Counted from the first letter of the stretch, positions 51,991 to 61,464 are shown. The stretch: DNA of 64,000 bases from JAGTVB01 sp964624765 (GCA_964624765.1 CAZUZO010000002.1:1-64000), one strand, 5' to 3'. The notes: generated by a model from the letters alone, not told the origin. Numbers and translations: made by a program.

Positions 51991-52977
51991 CTACGACGGT
52001 TCGATGGCGGCGAGATGGCGTCCGACGGCAAGCCACGAGCCGATGACCCCGAGGAAGGCTCCGGCCATCCAGATGCTGAGCAGGGTGTCGGCACTCATGA
52101 TAGACAGGGAGAAATCGCTGCGATAGAGTGCAGCAAGCCGCTGCACCGGCGCCTGTAGGAGCCCCAAGGAGATGGCAACGAGTAGGCAAGCGACGATGCC
52201 ACCCAGGAGTCCGTACCACAGGCCGGTATAGAGAAACGGACGACGGATAAAAGCATCGGTGGCACCGAGGAGCTTGGCCACCTCGATTTCCTCGCGGCGC
52301 TTTTCGACACTGGCCCGGATAGTGCTGCCCACGATGAGCAGCACACCGACACCGAGCAGCACGCCGATCACGGTGACCCCGCGTTGTATGAGCTCCAGGA
52401 TGGCTTGGAGGCGCCGTAACCAGTCGAGGTCGAATTGGGCGACCTCGATCTGCGGTTCCTGGCGCAGGGCTTTGAGGAGGCGTTCGATGCCGGCGGGGGT
52501 GGCGTGCTGCTCAGTCAGTTGCAGCACGAGCACGGCCGGCAGAGGATTTTCATCACCCATTAACTCCAAGGCGTCCTTGAAGCCGGAAAGCTGACGGTAC
52601 TCTTGGAAAGCTTGCTCACGGGTGATGACATGAATGGCTATGAGCTCGGGTCGGGCGTTCAGGGTTTTTGCAAGCGCGGCTGCTTCGGTGTCACTGACCT
52701 CGGGTTTTAGGAACACGGAGATCTGCGCCGCATCTTCCCATGCGCGGCTCAGGCCTTGTGCATTGTCGAGGAGCACCAAGAGGCCCGCTGGGAGTGCCAG
52801 CGCGATGCCGATGACCGAGGTGATGAGCAACGTATTGAGAGGGGTATTGGCAAGCTGGCCGAGAGTGTAGATCAGGCATTGGGAATGCCAAAGCGCCCAG
52901 CCGGTGAGCCGCTTTTCGATCCAGCTCGGGGGCCGACTGCGGGGCGAACCCGCTCGTGCCGAGGCCGTTCTCCTCAT
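51991..52977 (-). CDS. ftsX: cell division protein FtsX
   Basis: FtsX is the membrane subunit that, with FtsE, activates septal peptidoglycan hydrolases. The 328-residue protein has four membrane helices: PLNTLLITSVIGIALALPAG near residue 47 and GVTVIGVLLGVGVLLIVGST in the middle, then two at the end. A periplasmic loop lies between the first two helices, and the cytoplasmic motif VEKRREEIEVAKLLGATDAF is present. It overlaps ftsE by four bases. rpoH, often next in gammaproteobacteria, is absent. Confidence 0.94.
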   Translation of the reverse strand: MRRTASARAGSPRSRPPSWIEKRLTGWALWHSQCLIYTLGQLANTPLNTLLITSVIGIALALPAGLLVLLDNAQGLSRAWEDAAQISVFLKPEVSDTEAAALAKTLNARPELIAIHVITREQAFQEYRQLSGFKDALELMGDENPLPAVLVLQLTEQHATPAGIERLLKALRQEPQIEVAQFDLDWLRRLQAILELIQRGVTVIGVLLGVGVLLIVGSTIRASVEKRREEIEVAKLLGATDAFIRRPFLYTGLWYGLLGGIVACLLVAISLGLLQAPVQRLAALYRSDFSLSIMSADTLLSIWMAGAFLGVIGSWLAVGRHLAAIEPS

Positions 52978-53648
52978 CGGTTTCCCCGCAGGTCGGGTTC
53001 TACCAGTATGCCATGCTTGAGAGTCATGAGACGATGCCCCATACCGCCGATGAGGTTGAGATCGTGGCTGGCAATGAGCACTGTGACGCCAAAGTGATTA
53101 AAGCGCTCGAATAGGCTCATGATCTCGCGGGACAATTCCGGATCGAGGTTGCCTGTCGGCTCGTCGGCGAGCAAGATTGCGGGTTTATTGACGACTCCCC
53201 GCGCGATGCCGACGCGCTGCTGCTCACCGCTCGAAAGGGTAATGGGGTTCAGCCTTTCCTTACCGAGTAGCCCGACTTTGTCCAACGCCGCCCGCACGCG
53301 CCGACCAACGTCCTGTGGCGGATAGCCGGCAATGACCAGTGGCAGTGCCACGTTATCAAACACCGTGCGATCCATGAGCAGCCGGTGGTTCTGAAATACC
53401 ACGCCGATGTGGCGCCGGAAATAAGGGATGCGCCGTGGGCTCATACGGTTCAGGTTTTCGCCGCCGACGATGATGTGGCCGCGTGTGACCCGCTCGATGA
53501 GAGCGATGAGGCGCAGTACCGTGGTTTTGCCTGCACCCGAATGGCCGGTCAGGAAGGCCATCTCGCCGCGGGCTAGCTCAAAGCTCACTCCCCGTAGCGC
53601 CTCATAGCCGTTCGGGTAGCGTTTGCTGACCTCGTGGAAGCGGATCAT
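52974..53648 (-). CDS. ftsE: cell division ATP-binding protein FtsE
   Basis: The 224-residue ABC ATPase drives FtsX. Walker A is LTGHSGAGKTTVLRLI. The segment VVFQNHRLLMDRTVFDNVAL contains the Q-loop, and the signature region is LSSGEQQRVGIARGVVNKP. Walker B is ILLADEPTGNLDPE. The start MIRFHEVSKRYPNG at 53648 fits the family; the same frame extends upstream without homology. It lies 70 bases after ftsY in the same direction. Confidence 0.95.
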   Translation of the reverse strand: MIRFHEVSKRYPNGYEALRGVSFELARGEMAFLTGHSGAGKTTVLRLIALIERVTRGHIIVGGENLNRMSPRRIPYFRRHIGVVFQNHRLLMDRTVFDNVALPLVIAGYPPQDVGRRVRAALDKVGLLGKERLNPITLSSGEQQRVGIARGVVNKPAILLADEPTGNLDPELSREIMSLFERFNHFGVTVLIASHDLNLIGGMGHRLMTLKHGILVEPDLRGNR

Positions 53649-53718
53649 GGGGTTTGTAGCGGCGCGTGCGGCCAATTGGTTCAGCCCGGCGTCGCGCAGG
53701 CGAAAGAAATTCGGATCG

Positions 53719-54693
53719 TTATCGGTCGAACAAGGCGTCCACGAACTCCGGGGCATTGAAGGCACGAAGATCCTCCACCGATTCTCCCACCCCGATGAAG
53801 CGGATCGGCAGCGCCAGTTCGCGGGCAATCGCCAGCACGATGCCTCCTTTAGCGGTGCCGTCGAGCTTAGTGAGCGCGATGCCGGAGACTTGGACGGCTT
53901 GGTGGAATTGTCGCGCCTGCGCGAGGGCGTTTTGCCCGGTGCCGGCATCGAGCACCAGCAGCGTCTCGTGGGGAGCGCTGGGATCGAGCTTGGTTATCAC
54001 ACGCCGCACTTTCTTGAGCTCCTCCATAAGATTGACCTGGGTATGGAGCCGGCCTGCCGTATCGGCGATCAGAACGTCAAATCCACGCGCCTTGGCAGAA
54101 TGCACCGCGTCATAGACCACCGAGGCGGAATCGGCGCCGATCTGCTGCGCGACGACCGGTGTGCCTACGCGCTGACCCCACGCTTGTAGTTGTTCGATGG
54201 CAGCGGCGCGAAAAGTATCACCGGCGGCGAGCAGGACACTATGCCCTTCGGCCCGTAGGCGGCCGGCTAGTTTGCCGATGGTGGTCGTCTTGCCCGTACC
54301 GTTGACTCCTACCATCAGAATCACGAAGGGTTTCGGCCCATCGTCCGGTAAGGTAAGCGGTTGCGTGACGGGTTCCAGGATAGCCAGCATGTTCTCCCGC
54401 AGCGCGTTGAATACCGCATCTGGATCGGCGAGCTGTTTGCGGGCCAGCCGCCGAGAAAGGTCGGCGACGATTTGAGTGGTTGCCGCGATCCCCACGTCGG
54501 CGGAGAGCAGGAGATCCTCGATGTCCTCGACGATCTCCCCGCTGACGGCGCGCTGGCGCGTGAAAAGCTCGCTGAGGCGAGCCGTCAGGCCAGTTCGGGT
54601 GCGTTTTAAGGCATCCCGCAAACGCCCGAATCGGCGCCTACCGGAGCCGCTTTGGTCATCGAGTTGCTGAGTGCGGTCTTTACGCCGAAACAT
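53719..54693 (-). CDS. ftsY: signal recognition particle receptor FtsY
   Basis: FtsY is the membrane-targeting GTPase that receives SRP-ribosome complexes. The 324-residue protein lacks the long acidic A domain of E. coli. The N domain (LRDALKRTRTGLTARLSELF) is followed by the G domain: GVNGTGKTTTIGKLA (G1), DTFRAAAIEQL, ADTAGRLHTQVNLMEELKKV (G3) and TKLDGTAKGG (G4). The ATG at 54691-54693 gives the expected N domain. It is divergent from the M16 peptidase gene, with 67 bases between them for both promoters. Confidence 0.95.
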   Translation of the reverse strand: MFRRKDRTQQLDDQSGSGRRRFGRLRDALKRTRTGLTARLSELFTRQRAVSGEIVEDIEDLLLSADVGIAATTQIVADLSRRLARKQLADPDAVFNALRENMLAILEPVTQPLTLPDDGPKPFVILMVGVNGTGKTTTIGKLAGRLRAEGHSVLLAAGDTFRAAAIEQLQAWGQRVGTPVVAQQIGADSASVVYDAVHSAKARGFDVLIADTAGRLHTQVNLMEELKKVRRVITKLDPSAPHETLLVLDAGTGQNALAQARQFHQAVQVSGIALTKLDGTAKGGIVLAIARELALPIRFIGVGESVEDLRAFNAPEFVDALFDR

Positions 54694-54760
54694 GAGTGGG
54701 AAACGAATCTTGGCTATGGTGGTCCGATAGTGGGGTTGTTGACGACAAGGTGATCGTAAC

Positions 54761-56161
54761 ATGTTTAAGTGTTGGGTTGGGGTCTGCAAGCAACCCCTGG
54801 CTTTCCTCCTGGCAACGACGATGGCATGGGCAGCCCCGCTGGTATTTGCCGAAGAGGCCGAAGAGGCCGGAGCGGTACAGGAGTTCGTGCTGAAGAACGG
54901 TCTCAAGGTCATCGTCAAAAAAGATCATCGCGCTCCGGTTGTGGTCACGCAAGTTTGGTATAAGGTCGGGTCAGGCCATGAGCATGGGGGTATTACCGGA
55001 ATTTCGCACATGTTGGAACATATGATGTTCAAGGGCACCCACAAGTTTGGGCCAGGAGAATTTTCACGCATCATCGCCGAGGAAGGGGGTCGCGAGAACG
55101 CTTTTACGAGCTACGATTACACGGCCTACTTCCAGAGTCTGGAGAAAAGTCGACTAGAGGTGAGCTTCGAGCTAGAAGCGGATCGGATGCAAAATCTCAA
55201 GCTATCGTCGGAAGCGCTGGCCTTGGAAAAGCAGGTGGTGATGGAGGAACGGCGATTGCGTACCGATGATGATCCACAAAGCCTCAGCATGGAGCACTTT
55301 CGGGCGGTGGCGTTCAAGAATAGCCCCTATCGGAACCCCATCATCGGGTGGATGACAGACATCGAAAGCTATCGGATCGAGGATCTGGAAAGCTGGTACC
55401 GTCAGTGGTATGCCCCCAATAATGCCGTGGTGGTAGTGGTAGGGGATGTGGACCCAATGCAGGTCAAGGTGCTGGCCGACAAGCACTTTGGCCCGTTACC
55501 TGCGGCAGACCTGCAGGCGATCAAGCCTCGCCGGGAAGTCTCTCAACTGGGTCCCCAGCGTATCAAGATCTACCGTCCAGCGCAGGTGTCTTACCTGTTG
55601 CTGGGCTACCAGGTGCCCTCTGTGGCCACTGCCGAGATCGATTGGGAACCCTATGCCCTCATGGTACTGGCGGCCGTCTTCGACGGAAACGATGGGGCGC
55701 GGTTCAGCAAGAACCTGGTGCGCGGTCGGCACCTGGCGGCCGAACTGACGGTGGATTACGGCCTCTATGACCGCGAGTCTACTTTATTTGTCATCGCCGG
55801 ACGCCCGACTCCGGGAACGGAGGTCGATGCCCTCGAGGCCGCTATCCGGGAGGAGATTGCCGGCGTGCAACGGGAGGTGGTGAGCGACGAGGAACTGGAA
55901 CGGATCAAGATCCGGGTGGTTGCCGAGGACGTTTACGCGAGGGATTCACTGTTTTATGAGGCGCTGCAGCTGGGGCAATTGGAGGCAGTCGGTTTGGGTT
56001 GGCAACGCCGTGAGGAGTTTGTCGATCGAATCAAATCAGTGACCGTCGAACAGGTGCAAGCCGTGGCCAACAAATACCTCCTGGAGCAAGGCTCGACGGT
56101 GGCGGTACTGAAACCGCAGGCCCTACAGGAACCAACGGAATCAAAGAACGGTAACCGATAG
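54761..56161 (+). CDS. M16-family zinc peptidase, catalytic subunit
   Basis: The 466-residue exported peptidase carries the inverted zinc motif HxxEH (HMLEH) at residues 83-87, with the downstream glutamate in the following helix. The signal peptide region is LAFLLATTMAWAAPLVFAEE. The second half has KNSPYRNPIIGWMTDIESYR and WYAPNNAVVVVVGDVDP. It acts in the periplasm, probably with the next gene's product as a heterodimer. AAGGTGA precedes the ATG. The two genes are 11 bases apart. Confidence 0.93.
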   Translation: MFKCWVGVCKQPLAFLLATTMAWAAPLVFAEEAEEAGAVQEFVLKNGLKVIVKKDHRAPVVVTQVWYKVGSGHEHGGITGISHMLEHMMFKGTHKFGPGEFSRIIAEEGGRENAFTSYDYTAYFQSLEKSRLEVSFELEADRMQNLKLSSEALALEKQVVMEERRLRTDDDPQSLSMEHFRAVAFKNSPYRNPIIGWMTDIESYRIEDLESWYRQWYAPNNAVVVVVGDVDPMQVKVLADKHFGPLPAADLQAIKPRREVSQLGPQRIKIYRPAQVSYLLLGYQVPSVATAEIDWEPYALMVLAAVFDGNDGARFSKNLVRGRHLAAELTVDYGLYDRESTLFVIAGRPTPGTEVDALEAAIREEIAGVQREVVSDEELERIKIRVVAEDVYARDSLFYEALQLGQLEAVGLGWQRREEFVDRIKSVTVEQVQAVANKYLLEQGSTVAVLKPQALQEPTESKNGNR

Positions 56162-56172
56162 GACGAAGCCTC

Positions 56173-57567
56173 ATGTACATCCAATTCCTTTGGCCGGTGC
56201 TGTTGGCTTTGGCTCTCCTGAGCGGCCCCACTTTCGCTACACCGACCATTCAGCATTGGACCACAGCCAATGGCGCCCGAGTGTACTTCGTGGCTGCCCA
56301 CGAGCTGCCTCTGGTGGACATGAGGCTGGTATTCGATGCCGGTAGCGCTCGCGACCAGGACCTTCCGGGGCTAGCACGGTTCACGAATTTGATGCTGCAA
56401 GAGGGTGCCGGCCCCCATGATGCGGATACCGTTGCGGAGCGTCTAGCGGCGTTAGGTGCCGAGCTGACTACCGACTCGGGACGGGACATGGCCTGGGTCA
56501 GCCTGCGGGTTTTGAGTGATCCGGTGGTTCGGGATCCAGCCGTTGAGCTGCTGGGGCTGATCGCCGCCCAACCCGCTTTGACAGCGGAAGCGCTGAGGCG
56601 GGTGCGCGGACAGCTGCTCGTAAAGTTGCGAGCCGAGCAACAATCCCCGGCCGATGTGGCCAGTCGTGCCTTCTACACCCATGTTTTTGGCGATCACCCC
56701 TACGCATTGCCACCGAGCGGGACGGAGGCGAGCATTTCGGCCATCGAGGTGTCTGATCTAAAGCGATTTCACCAGCGCTACTATGTGAGCCAAAACACGG
56801 TGGTGGTGATCGTCGGTGATCTGGATCGGGCACAGGCAGAGTTGCTGGCTACCAGGGCCGTTGCCAAGCTTTCTTCAGGTGAGCCTGCCTCGGCACTGCC
56901 CGCAGCGCCTTCCGTCGAGGCGTCGAGCGAGCGTTCTATCGACTTCCCCTCGGCGCAAACACATATTCTCGTGGGCCAACCCGCCATATCGCGGCTGCAT
57001 GACGATTACTATGCGCTTTATGTGGGCAATCACGTCCTTGGAGGCGGGGGCCTCGTATCGTTGCTATTCGAAGAGATACGGGCACGTCGAGGGTTAGCCT
57101 ACAGCGTGGGGAGCTACGTCATCCCGATGCGCGCCGAAGGACCTTACATTATGGGTTTGCAGACGCAAGGAGAGCAGGCGGCCAAGGCCGTGGAGTTGAT
57201 GCGGGGGTTGCTGAAGGATTTTGTGAAAAAGGGTCCGACAGCGGAACAGCTGCAAGCGGCGAAGAAAAACATCACCGGCGGTTTTCCCCTTCGCCTCGAC
57301 AGCAATCACAAGATACTGGGCCATGTGGCCACTATCGGTTTCTACGGATTGCCACTTGATCACCTTGACACGTTTTCTGCGCGTATCGACGCGGTCACGG
57401 TGGAGGACGTGCGCAGCGTTTTTGCCCGCCATATCGATCCGCAGCGGTTGGTCACCGTCATGGTCGGACCGAGCGGAGGCGCAAGTGTCCCATCGTCCAA
57501 GGCTAGGGAAGTCGGTATTCCGGCTAACCACGGACATTCGATCCCGAGGGATTTCATCGAGCAGTGA
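56173..57567 (+). CDS. M16-family peptidase homologue, non-catalytic partner
   Basis: The 464-residue protein has an M16 fold and a signal peptide (FLWPVLLALALLSGPTFATP) but lacks the HxxEH motif. The corresponding segment reads LARFTNLMLQEGAG. It is thus expected to be the non-catalytic subunit, like the R-subunit partners in bacterial M16 pairs. Other family blocks are VSQNTVVVIVGDLDRAQAE and GGGGLVSLLFEEIRARRGLA. It ends at TGA 57565-57567, which is also the left flank of a family B repeat. Transcription likely runs on to rsmD and coaD. Confidence 0.92.
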   Translation: MYIQFLWPVLLALALLSGPTFATPTIQHWTTANGARVYFVAAHELPLVDMRLVFDAGSARDQDLPGLARFTNLMLQEGAGPHDADTVAERLAALGAELTTDSGRDMAWVSLRVLSDPVVRDPAVELLGLIAAQPALTAEALRRVRGQLLVKLRAEQQSPADVASRAFYTHVFGDHPYALPPSGTEASISAIEVSDLKRFHQRYYVSQNTVVVIVGDLDRAQAELLATRAVAKLSSGEPASALPAAPSVEASSERSIDFPSAQTHILVGQPAISRLHDDYYALYVGNHVLGGGGLVSLLFEEIRARRGLAYSVGSYVIPMRAEGPYIMGLQTQGEQAAKAVELMRGLLKDFVKKGPTAEQLQAAKKNITGGFPLRLDSNHKILGHVATIGFYGLPLDHLDTFSARIDAVTVEDVRSVFARHIDPQRLVTVMVGPSGGASVPSSKAREVGIPANHGHSIPRDFIEQ

Positions 57568-57708
57568 GAGCTTGTGAAAAAACCTGCTACACAGCCCGAT
57601 AGCGGCGTTGGGCGGTGCTCGCTCCTCGCCTATCTATTTGATATGTCTCGTCGCTGCGCGCCGTCCGCCTTGCTTTCGTGCCGCTCGCGACGGTTTTTTC
57701 ACAAGCTC
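57568..57708. repeat. family B MITE-like element adjoining a stop codon
   Basis: The 141-bp copy begins GAGCTTGTGAAAAAACCTGC and ends GGTTTTTTCACAAGCTC, with 17-bp matched ends. It is flanked by TGA on both sides (57565-57567 and 57709-57711). The left TGA is the stop codon of the upstream M16 gene. Inside are GATAGCGGCGTTGGGCGGTG and the GCGCGCCGTCCGCCTTGCTT block. It could act as a terminator or 3' end hairpin between the peptidase pair and rsmD. Confidence 0.88.
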
Positions 57709-57764
57709 TGAGTGCTGAGCCAAACCGGTGTCGCCGTGCGAAAAGTGTGTCGCCCGCAGGGGAA

Positions 57765-58367
57765 ATGTCGGTGAAACGGCAGGCCTCGGGCCGAGTCCGC
57801 ATTATTGCGGGTCAATGGAAAAGAAGACATCTCGTATTTCCGGCGCGCCCGGCGCTACGCCCGACACCCGATCGCGTCCGAGAAACGCTGTTCAACTGGC
57901 TCGGGCCGCAGGTGCAAGGCGCACGCTGTTTGGATCTCTTTGCCGGGAGCGGTGCGCTTGGCTTTGAGGCAGCCTCGCGAGGGGCGAGCCATGTGGTGAT
58001 GGTGGAGCGAGATGAGGCTCTGATCCACTACCTCAGCGCGCAAGCCCTGGCCCTGGATGCGAACAATGTGGCAGTGATGGGCGAGGACGTTTTGCGTTGG
58101 TTGCAACGCAAGCGCCCGGTAGCACTGGCACCATTCGACCTGGTATTCATCGATCCGCCGTTTAGGAGCGAGCTTTGGACGCTGCTGTGTGGCTATTTGG
58201 AGCAGGGCAGCTGGCTCCAAGATGGGGCGCTGGTATACCTAGAGAGGCCTTGGAGTAGGGCGCAGCCAGTATTACCCGCCAACTGGGGCTTGACACGGTC
58301 CGGACGCGCTGGCCAAGTCGGTTATTATCTGTGCAGGCGATGCCCAGGGCCTCGCGTTTCCGATTGA
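57765..58367 (+). CDS. rsmD: 16S rRNA guanine(966)-N2-methyltransferase
   Basis: RsmD methylates G966 of 16S rRNA in the 30S subunit using SAM. The 200-residue protein begins MSVKRQASGRVRIIAGQWKR, with RPTPDRVRETLFNWLG and the SAM motif LDLFAGSGALGFEAASRG. The catalytic DPPF tetrapeptide lies in FDLVFIDPPFRSELW. AGGGGAA four bases before the ATG supports the start. It precedes coaD by 61 bases, as in many gammaproteobacteria. Confidence 0.94.
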   Translation: MSVKRQASGRVRIIAGQWKRRHLVFPARPALRPTPDRVRETLFNWLGPQVQGARCLDLFAGSGALGFEAASRGASHVVMVERDEALIHYLSAQALALDANNVAVMGEDVLRWLQRKRPVALAPFDLVFIDPPFRSELWTLLCGYLEQGSWLQDGALVYLERPWSRAQPVLPANWGLTRSGRAGQVGYYLCRRCPGPRVSD

Positions 58368-58428
58368 TGTTGCGTACTCTACCCTACCGCCTTAATTTTG
58401 GTCAGCCCTGGCTTTGGAGCACAGACCC

Positions 58429-58914
58429 ATGCAGGAAACCGCGATCTATCCAGGCACGTTTGACCCGATCACCAATGGTCATGTGGATCTCGTACATCGC
58501 GCTTCGCGTCTTTTTCGTTACGTTATCTTGGCGGTCGCGAAAAGCGCGGCGAAGACTCCGACTTTTCCCCTGGAGCGCCGCGTTGCCCTAGCGGAAACCG
58601 TCCTCGGTGGTGTTCGCAATGTGCGAGTGATCGGTTTCGATGGCTTGCTCGCCGACTGTGCTCGAGAGCAGGGCGCGACGGTCATGGTGCGAGGACTGCG
58701 GGCAGTCTCAGACTTCGAGCACGAATTTCAGCTGGCCACCATGAACCGCAAGTTGGCGCCTGAGATGGAAACCATCTTCTTAACTCCTGACGAAGGTTTC
58801 ACCTATATCTCATCAAGCCTGGTACGTGAGATTGCCCTGCTGGGCGGGGATGTGGGGCCGTTCGTACCGGCGGTCGTCAAGGCGGCTTTACGAGAGATTC
58901 GGGGGAATCGTTAG
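58429..58914 (+). CDS. coaD: pantetheine-phosphate adenylyltransferase
   Basis: CoaD makes dephospho-CoA from 4'-phosphopantetheine and ATP. The 161-residue protein has the nucleotidyl-transferase motif YPGTFDPITNGHVDLVHRAS, RGLRAVSDFEHEFQLATMNR and the closing TYISSSLVREIALLGGDV. ATG 58429 is chosen over an in-frame TTG five codons upstream. It sits between rsmD and yfhL. Confidence 0.95.
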   Translation: MQETAIYPGTFDPITNGHVDLVHRASRLFRYVILAVAKSAAKTPTFPLERRVALAETVLGGVRNVRVIGFDGLLADCAREQGATVMVRGLRAVSDFEHEFQLATMNRKLAPEMETIFLTPDEGFTYISSSLVREIALLGGDVGPFVPAVVKAALREIRGNR

Positions 58915-58983
58915 GGGATGACTTGCCCCTATCCTTGGGGATCGCCTGTTCCAGGCCATCTGCTTGACGGTGAGGCTAAGGCT

Positions 58984-59256
58984 ATGGCGTTGTTGATTAC
59001 TGATGAATGCATCAACTGCGATGTATGCGAGCCAGAGTGCCCAAACGGTGCCATTTCTCCGGGTGAGGAGTTTTACGTCATCGACGCGTCGCTTTGTACC
59101 GAATGTATCGGACACTTCGAGACCTCCCAATGCGTGGAAGTCTGTCCGGTCGATTGCATCATTGTGGATCCTCGATGCCGGGAGAGCCCAGAGGAACTCT
59201 ACCAAAAGTATCTGCAGCTGACCGGGCTCCGGGAAAAGGCACAGACCTCAGACTGA
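58984..59256 (+). CDS. yfhL: YfhL-family 4Fe-4S ferredoxin
   Basis: The 90-residue ferredoxin has two 4Fe-4S cluster motifs: CINCDVCEPECP and CTECIGHFETSQCVEVCP. The second has the extended spacing between cysteines typical of the YfhL/AlvinFd type. A helical C-terminal tail (EELYQKYLQLTGLREK) follows. Such ferredoxins serve as low-potential electron carriers. ATG 58984 gives MALLITDECINC, the family start. It is next to coaD and convergent with mutM. Confidence 0.94.
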   Translation: MALLITDECINCDVCEPECPNGAISPGEEFYVIDASLCTECIGHFETSQCVEVCPVDCIIVDPRCRESPEELYQKYLQLTGLREKAQTSD

Positions 59257-59323
59257 TTTTGGCGGTCGGTGAAGGGCGTCTCTGGGCAGGCAGTATGCTC
59301 TCTTCAGTGGGGCGATGACGTGC

Positions 59324-60139
59324 TTAGCGCTGGCAGTGAGGGCAATAGAAGCTAGAACGTTGCCCGATGCGGGCATGCAGGAGGGTTCGTCCGCAGCCTT
59401 CGCAGGCTTGCCCGCTGCGGCCGTACACCCGTAGACTTTGGCTAAAGTAACCAGGTTGGCCGATGCTGTTGACAAAGTCACGCAAGCTGGTGCCGCCAGC
59501 CGCGATGGCATCTTCTAAGACCTGCTTGATGGCGATGCTCAGGCGCTCATAGCGCGGCTTGGAGATCCGATGCACAGGACGGGCAGGATGAATCCCTGCT
59601 AGGTAGAGCGCTTCATTGGCGTATATATTACCGATCCCCGCGACCACTTGACTGTCCATGATGAACGACTTGATGGCCATTCGTCGGCCTCGCGATCGAT
59701 GGTGCAGGTACTGACCATGGAACGGGTCGCTGAATGGCTCCGGGCCCAGTTTGGCGATGAGGGGATGGGTGCGGACATCCCTCCTCGTCCATAGGATCGC
59801 GCCGAATCGGCGCGGATCCCGTAGCCGTACACAGTGACCGTTTTTTAGCACCAGATCGACATGGTCGTGTTGGTTGGGTGATGAGCCCAACTCCGCCATG
59901 CGCAGGCTTCCGGACATTCCCAGATGAATGATGACGGTGCCGTCGGGGGTTCTGAGCAGAAGGTATTTGGCGCGGCGGTCGACTTGCTCAATGGTCAGGC
60001 CAGGTAGTTCCAGCGCCAGCTCCGTGGGTACCGGCCAGCGCAATCTTGGCTGCCTAACGTTTACCGCAACGATTTGCTGCTGGGTCAGGAAAGGGGAGAG
60101 TCCGCGACGGGTTATTTCAACTTCTGGAAGCTCAGGCAT
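59324..60139 (-). CDS. mutM: formamidopyrimidine-DNA glycosylase
   Basis: MutM (Fpg) excises 8-oxoguanine and formamidopyrimidines and cuts the abasic site. The 271-residue sequence begins MPELPEVEITRRGL, with the catalytic proline at position 2 and Glu3. It contains HLGMSGSLRM, ESFIMDSQ-like KSFIMDSQVVAGIGNIYANE and a C-terminal zinc finger (CEGCGRTLLHARIGQRSSFY and then CPHC). Length and all motifs are normal. It is monocistronic. Confidence 0.96.
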   Translation of the reverse strand: MPELPEVEITRRGLSPFLTQQQIVAVNVRQPRLRWPVPTELALELPGLTIEQVDRRAKYLLLRTPDGTVIIHLGMSGSLRMAELGSSPNQHDHVDLVLKNGHCVRLRDPRRFGAILWTRRDVRTHPLIAKLGPEPFSDPFHGQYLHHRSRGRRMAIKSFIMDSQVVAGIGNIYANEALYLAGIHPARPVHRISKPRYERLSIAIKQVLEDAIAAGGTSLRDFVNSIGQPGYFSQSLRVYGRSGQACEGCGRTLLHARIGQRSSFYCPHCQR

Positions 60140-60282
60140 CGGGTGTGATCTGCCTGCGGCATCTGGGCCGCTTGCTCTTTATGAGGTGGACTGTACTCAC
60201 GGGCTGATGTCAAAGACCAGGGCATAATGGGTAGGCTCGCTTGGTCTAGGTTAGCTGGTTTATCGCCGTGGGTCATCTCGGC

Positions 60283-60410
60283 CATTTGCTTACCTTTGCC
60301 GTTGGTTCCGACATCTGCCGCATACACCCTTGCACCGCGATGGGTTTGGCTGCCGAAGGCTTGGGGGTGAGGCGCTGCAAAAAGATGGCTTAGGGAAATG
60401 ATGAAGATCG
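60283..60410. repeat. family C degenerate copy in a gene-free stretch
   Basis: GATGGGTTTGGCTGCCGAAG plus GCTTGGGGGTGAGGCGCTGC match the interior of the copy at 20235, and ACCTTTGCCGTTGG its left interior. The right end, GGGAAATGATGAAGATCGCC, is a weak match to the consensus. The whole 60140-60897 intergenic region contains no other supported gene; open frames there lack motifs and ribosome-binding sites. Confidence 0.5.
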
Positions 60411-60897
60411 CCGATTTAGCACCTCGGCATAAACTGGGGCGAGGAGGATTCGGAAGCGGTCAAAACGATATCGCAGACCTCTAGCACATGAGAGCTGCGC
60501 AGATTGTCGCTTGTGCTTTGGTGGCAGTGTTGGATACTCTTAGAGGGCACCCCGTGGCCAGCTGAAGGATTCTTTCGGGTGTGGTCTTGGTGGCTGTGGC
60601 TCTCGTCCATCCATTTAACCTAAGAGGGGAGAGTGCAGAATAGTGAGTGCTTGGAGTTGCCCCCACGAGATTCGATGTGGATGTATGAGGGTTAAGGGGA
60701 GGGCCTGTGATCCGGGGATGAAAGGCTGTGTGCTTTATGGACGGTTCTTTTTCAGCAACGAAGCAAAGAACCGTCGTCAGAGGACGGGGCCGCAGGATCA
60801 AGGGGAGGGGAGTAAACAGCAGCGCAAGCTGTTGTAGCATCGATCGATCAGAGGGATCCCTGGACATCGCCTGCTGCAGGTGTGCTTATCGAAAAAC

Positions 60898-61464
60898 ATG
60901 ACGCTGGTGCGCACATCTTTCCACACTCAAACGTTCTGGCTAGGAGCGTTGGTGGCCGTGTCCCTTTTTCTCGGGGGATGCGCAACTCGAGTTCCTGCTC
61001 CACTGCGTGATATCCCCTCCCCGGAAGTGAGTGTAGCCCAGGTAAGGCAAGATACTGAGAAATTTATCGGCACACGCGTTCGATGGGGGGGCAGTATAGC
61101 AGTCGTCGAAAACCGTTCCTCGGAAACGCTAATAGAGATCGTTTCTCAGCCGCTGGATCGCGATGGCCGGCCACAGCTTACTCGCGCGACGGGTGGTCGG
61201 TTCCTTGCCGAGTTCCCGGACTTCCTCGATCCCTTGATCTATGGGGAGAGGCGTCAGCTCACTGTCGTGGGCACTCTTCGGGGGGAAGTGACGCGAAGGA
61301 TCGGTGACTATGAGTACGCCTTTCCGGTCGTGGCAGTCGAATCCCATTACCTTTGGGAACGGGTGACTTACCCCTCCCCAGCCCCCATTGACTGGTGGCG
61401 ATACGATTGCTGGCCGTATCCCTACTCTCGATATGCTTGGCCCTTTGGCCCCTATTGCTGGTAG
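60898..61464 (+). CDS. slp: Slp-family outer membrane lipoprotein
   Basis: The 188-residue lipoprotein has a signal sequence ending at the lipobox FLGGC (LVAVSLFLGGCATRVPAPLR). It matches Slp/YeaY: SPEVSVAQVRQDTEKFIGTR, VRWGGSIAVVENRSSETLIE and IVSQPLDRDGRPQ. A tail rich in aromatic residues follows (WWRYDCWPYPYSRYAWPFGP). Slp proteins are stationary-phase outer-membrane lipoproteins. The ATG at 60898 and a GTG at 60880 are both possible starts, neither with a strong ribosome-binding site. Confidence 0.9.
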   Translation: MTLVRTSFHTQTFWLGALVAVSLFLGGCATRVPAPLRDIPSPEVSVAQVRQDTEKFIGTRVRWGGSIAVVENRSSETLIEIVSQPLDRDGRPQLTRATGGRFLAEFPDFLDPLIYGERRQLTVVGTLRGEVTRRIGDYEYAFPVVAVESHYLWERVTYPSPAPIDWWRYDCWPYPYSRYAWPFGPYCW

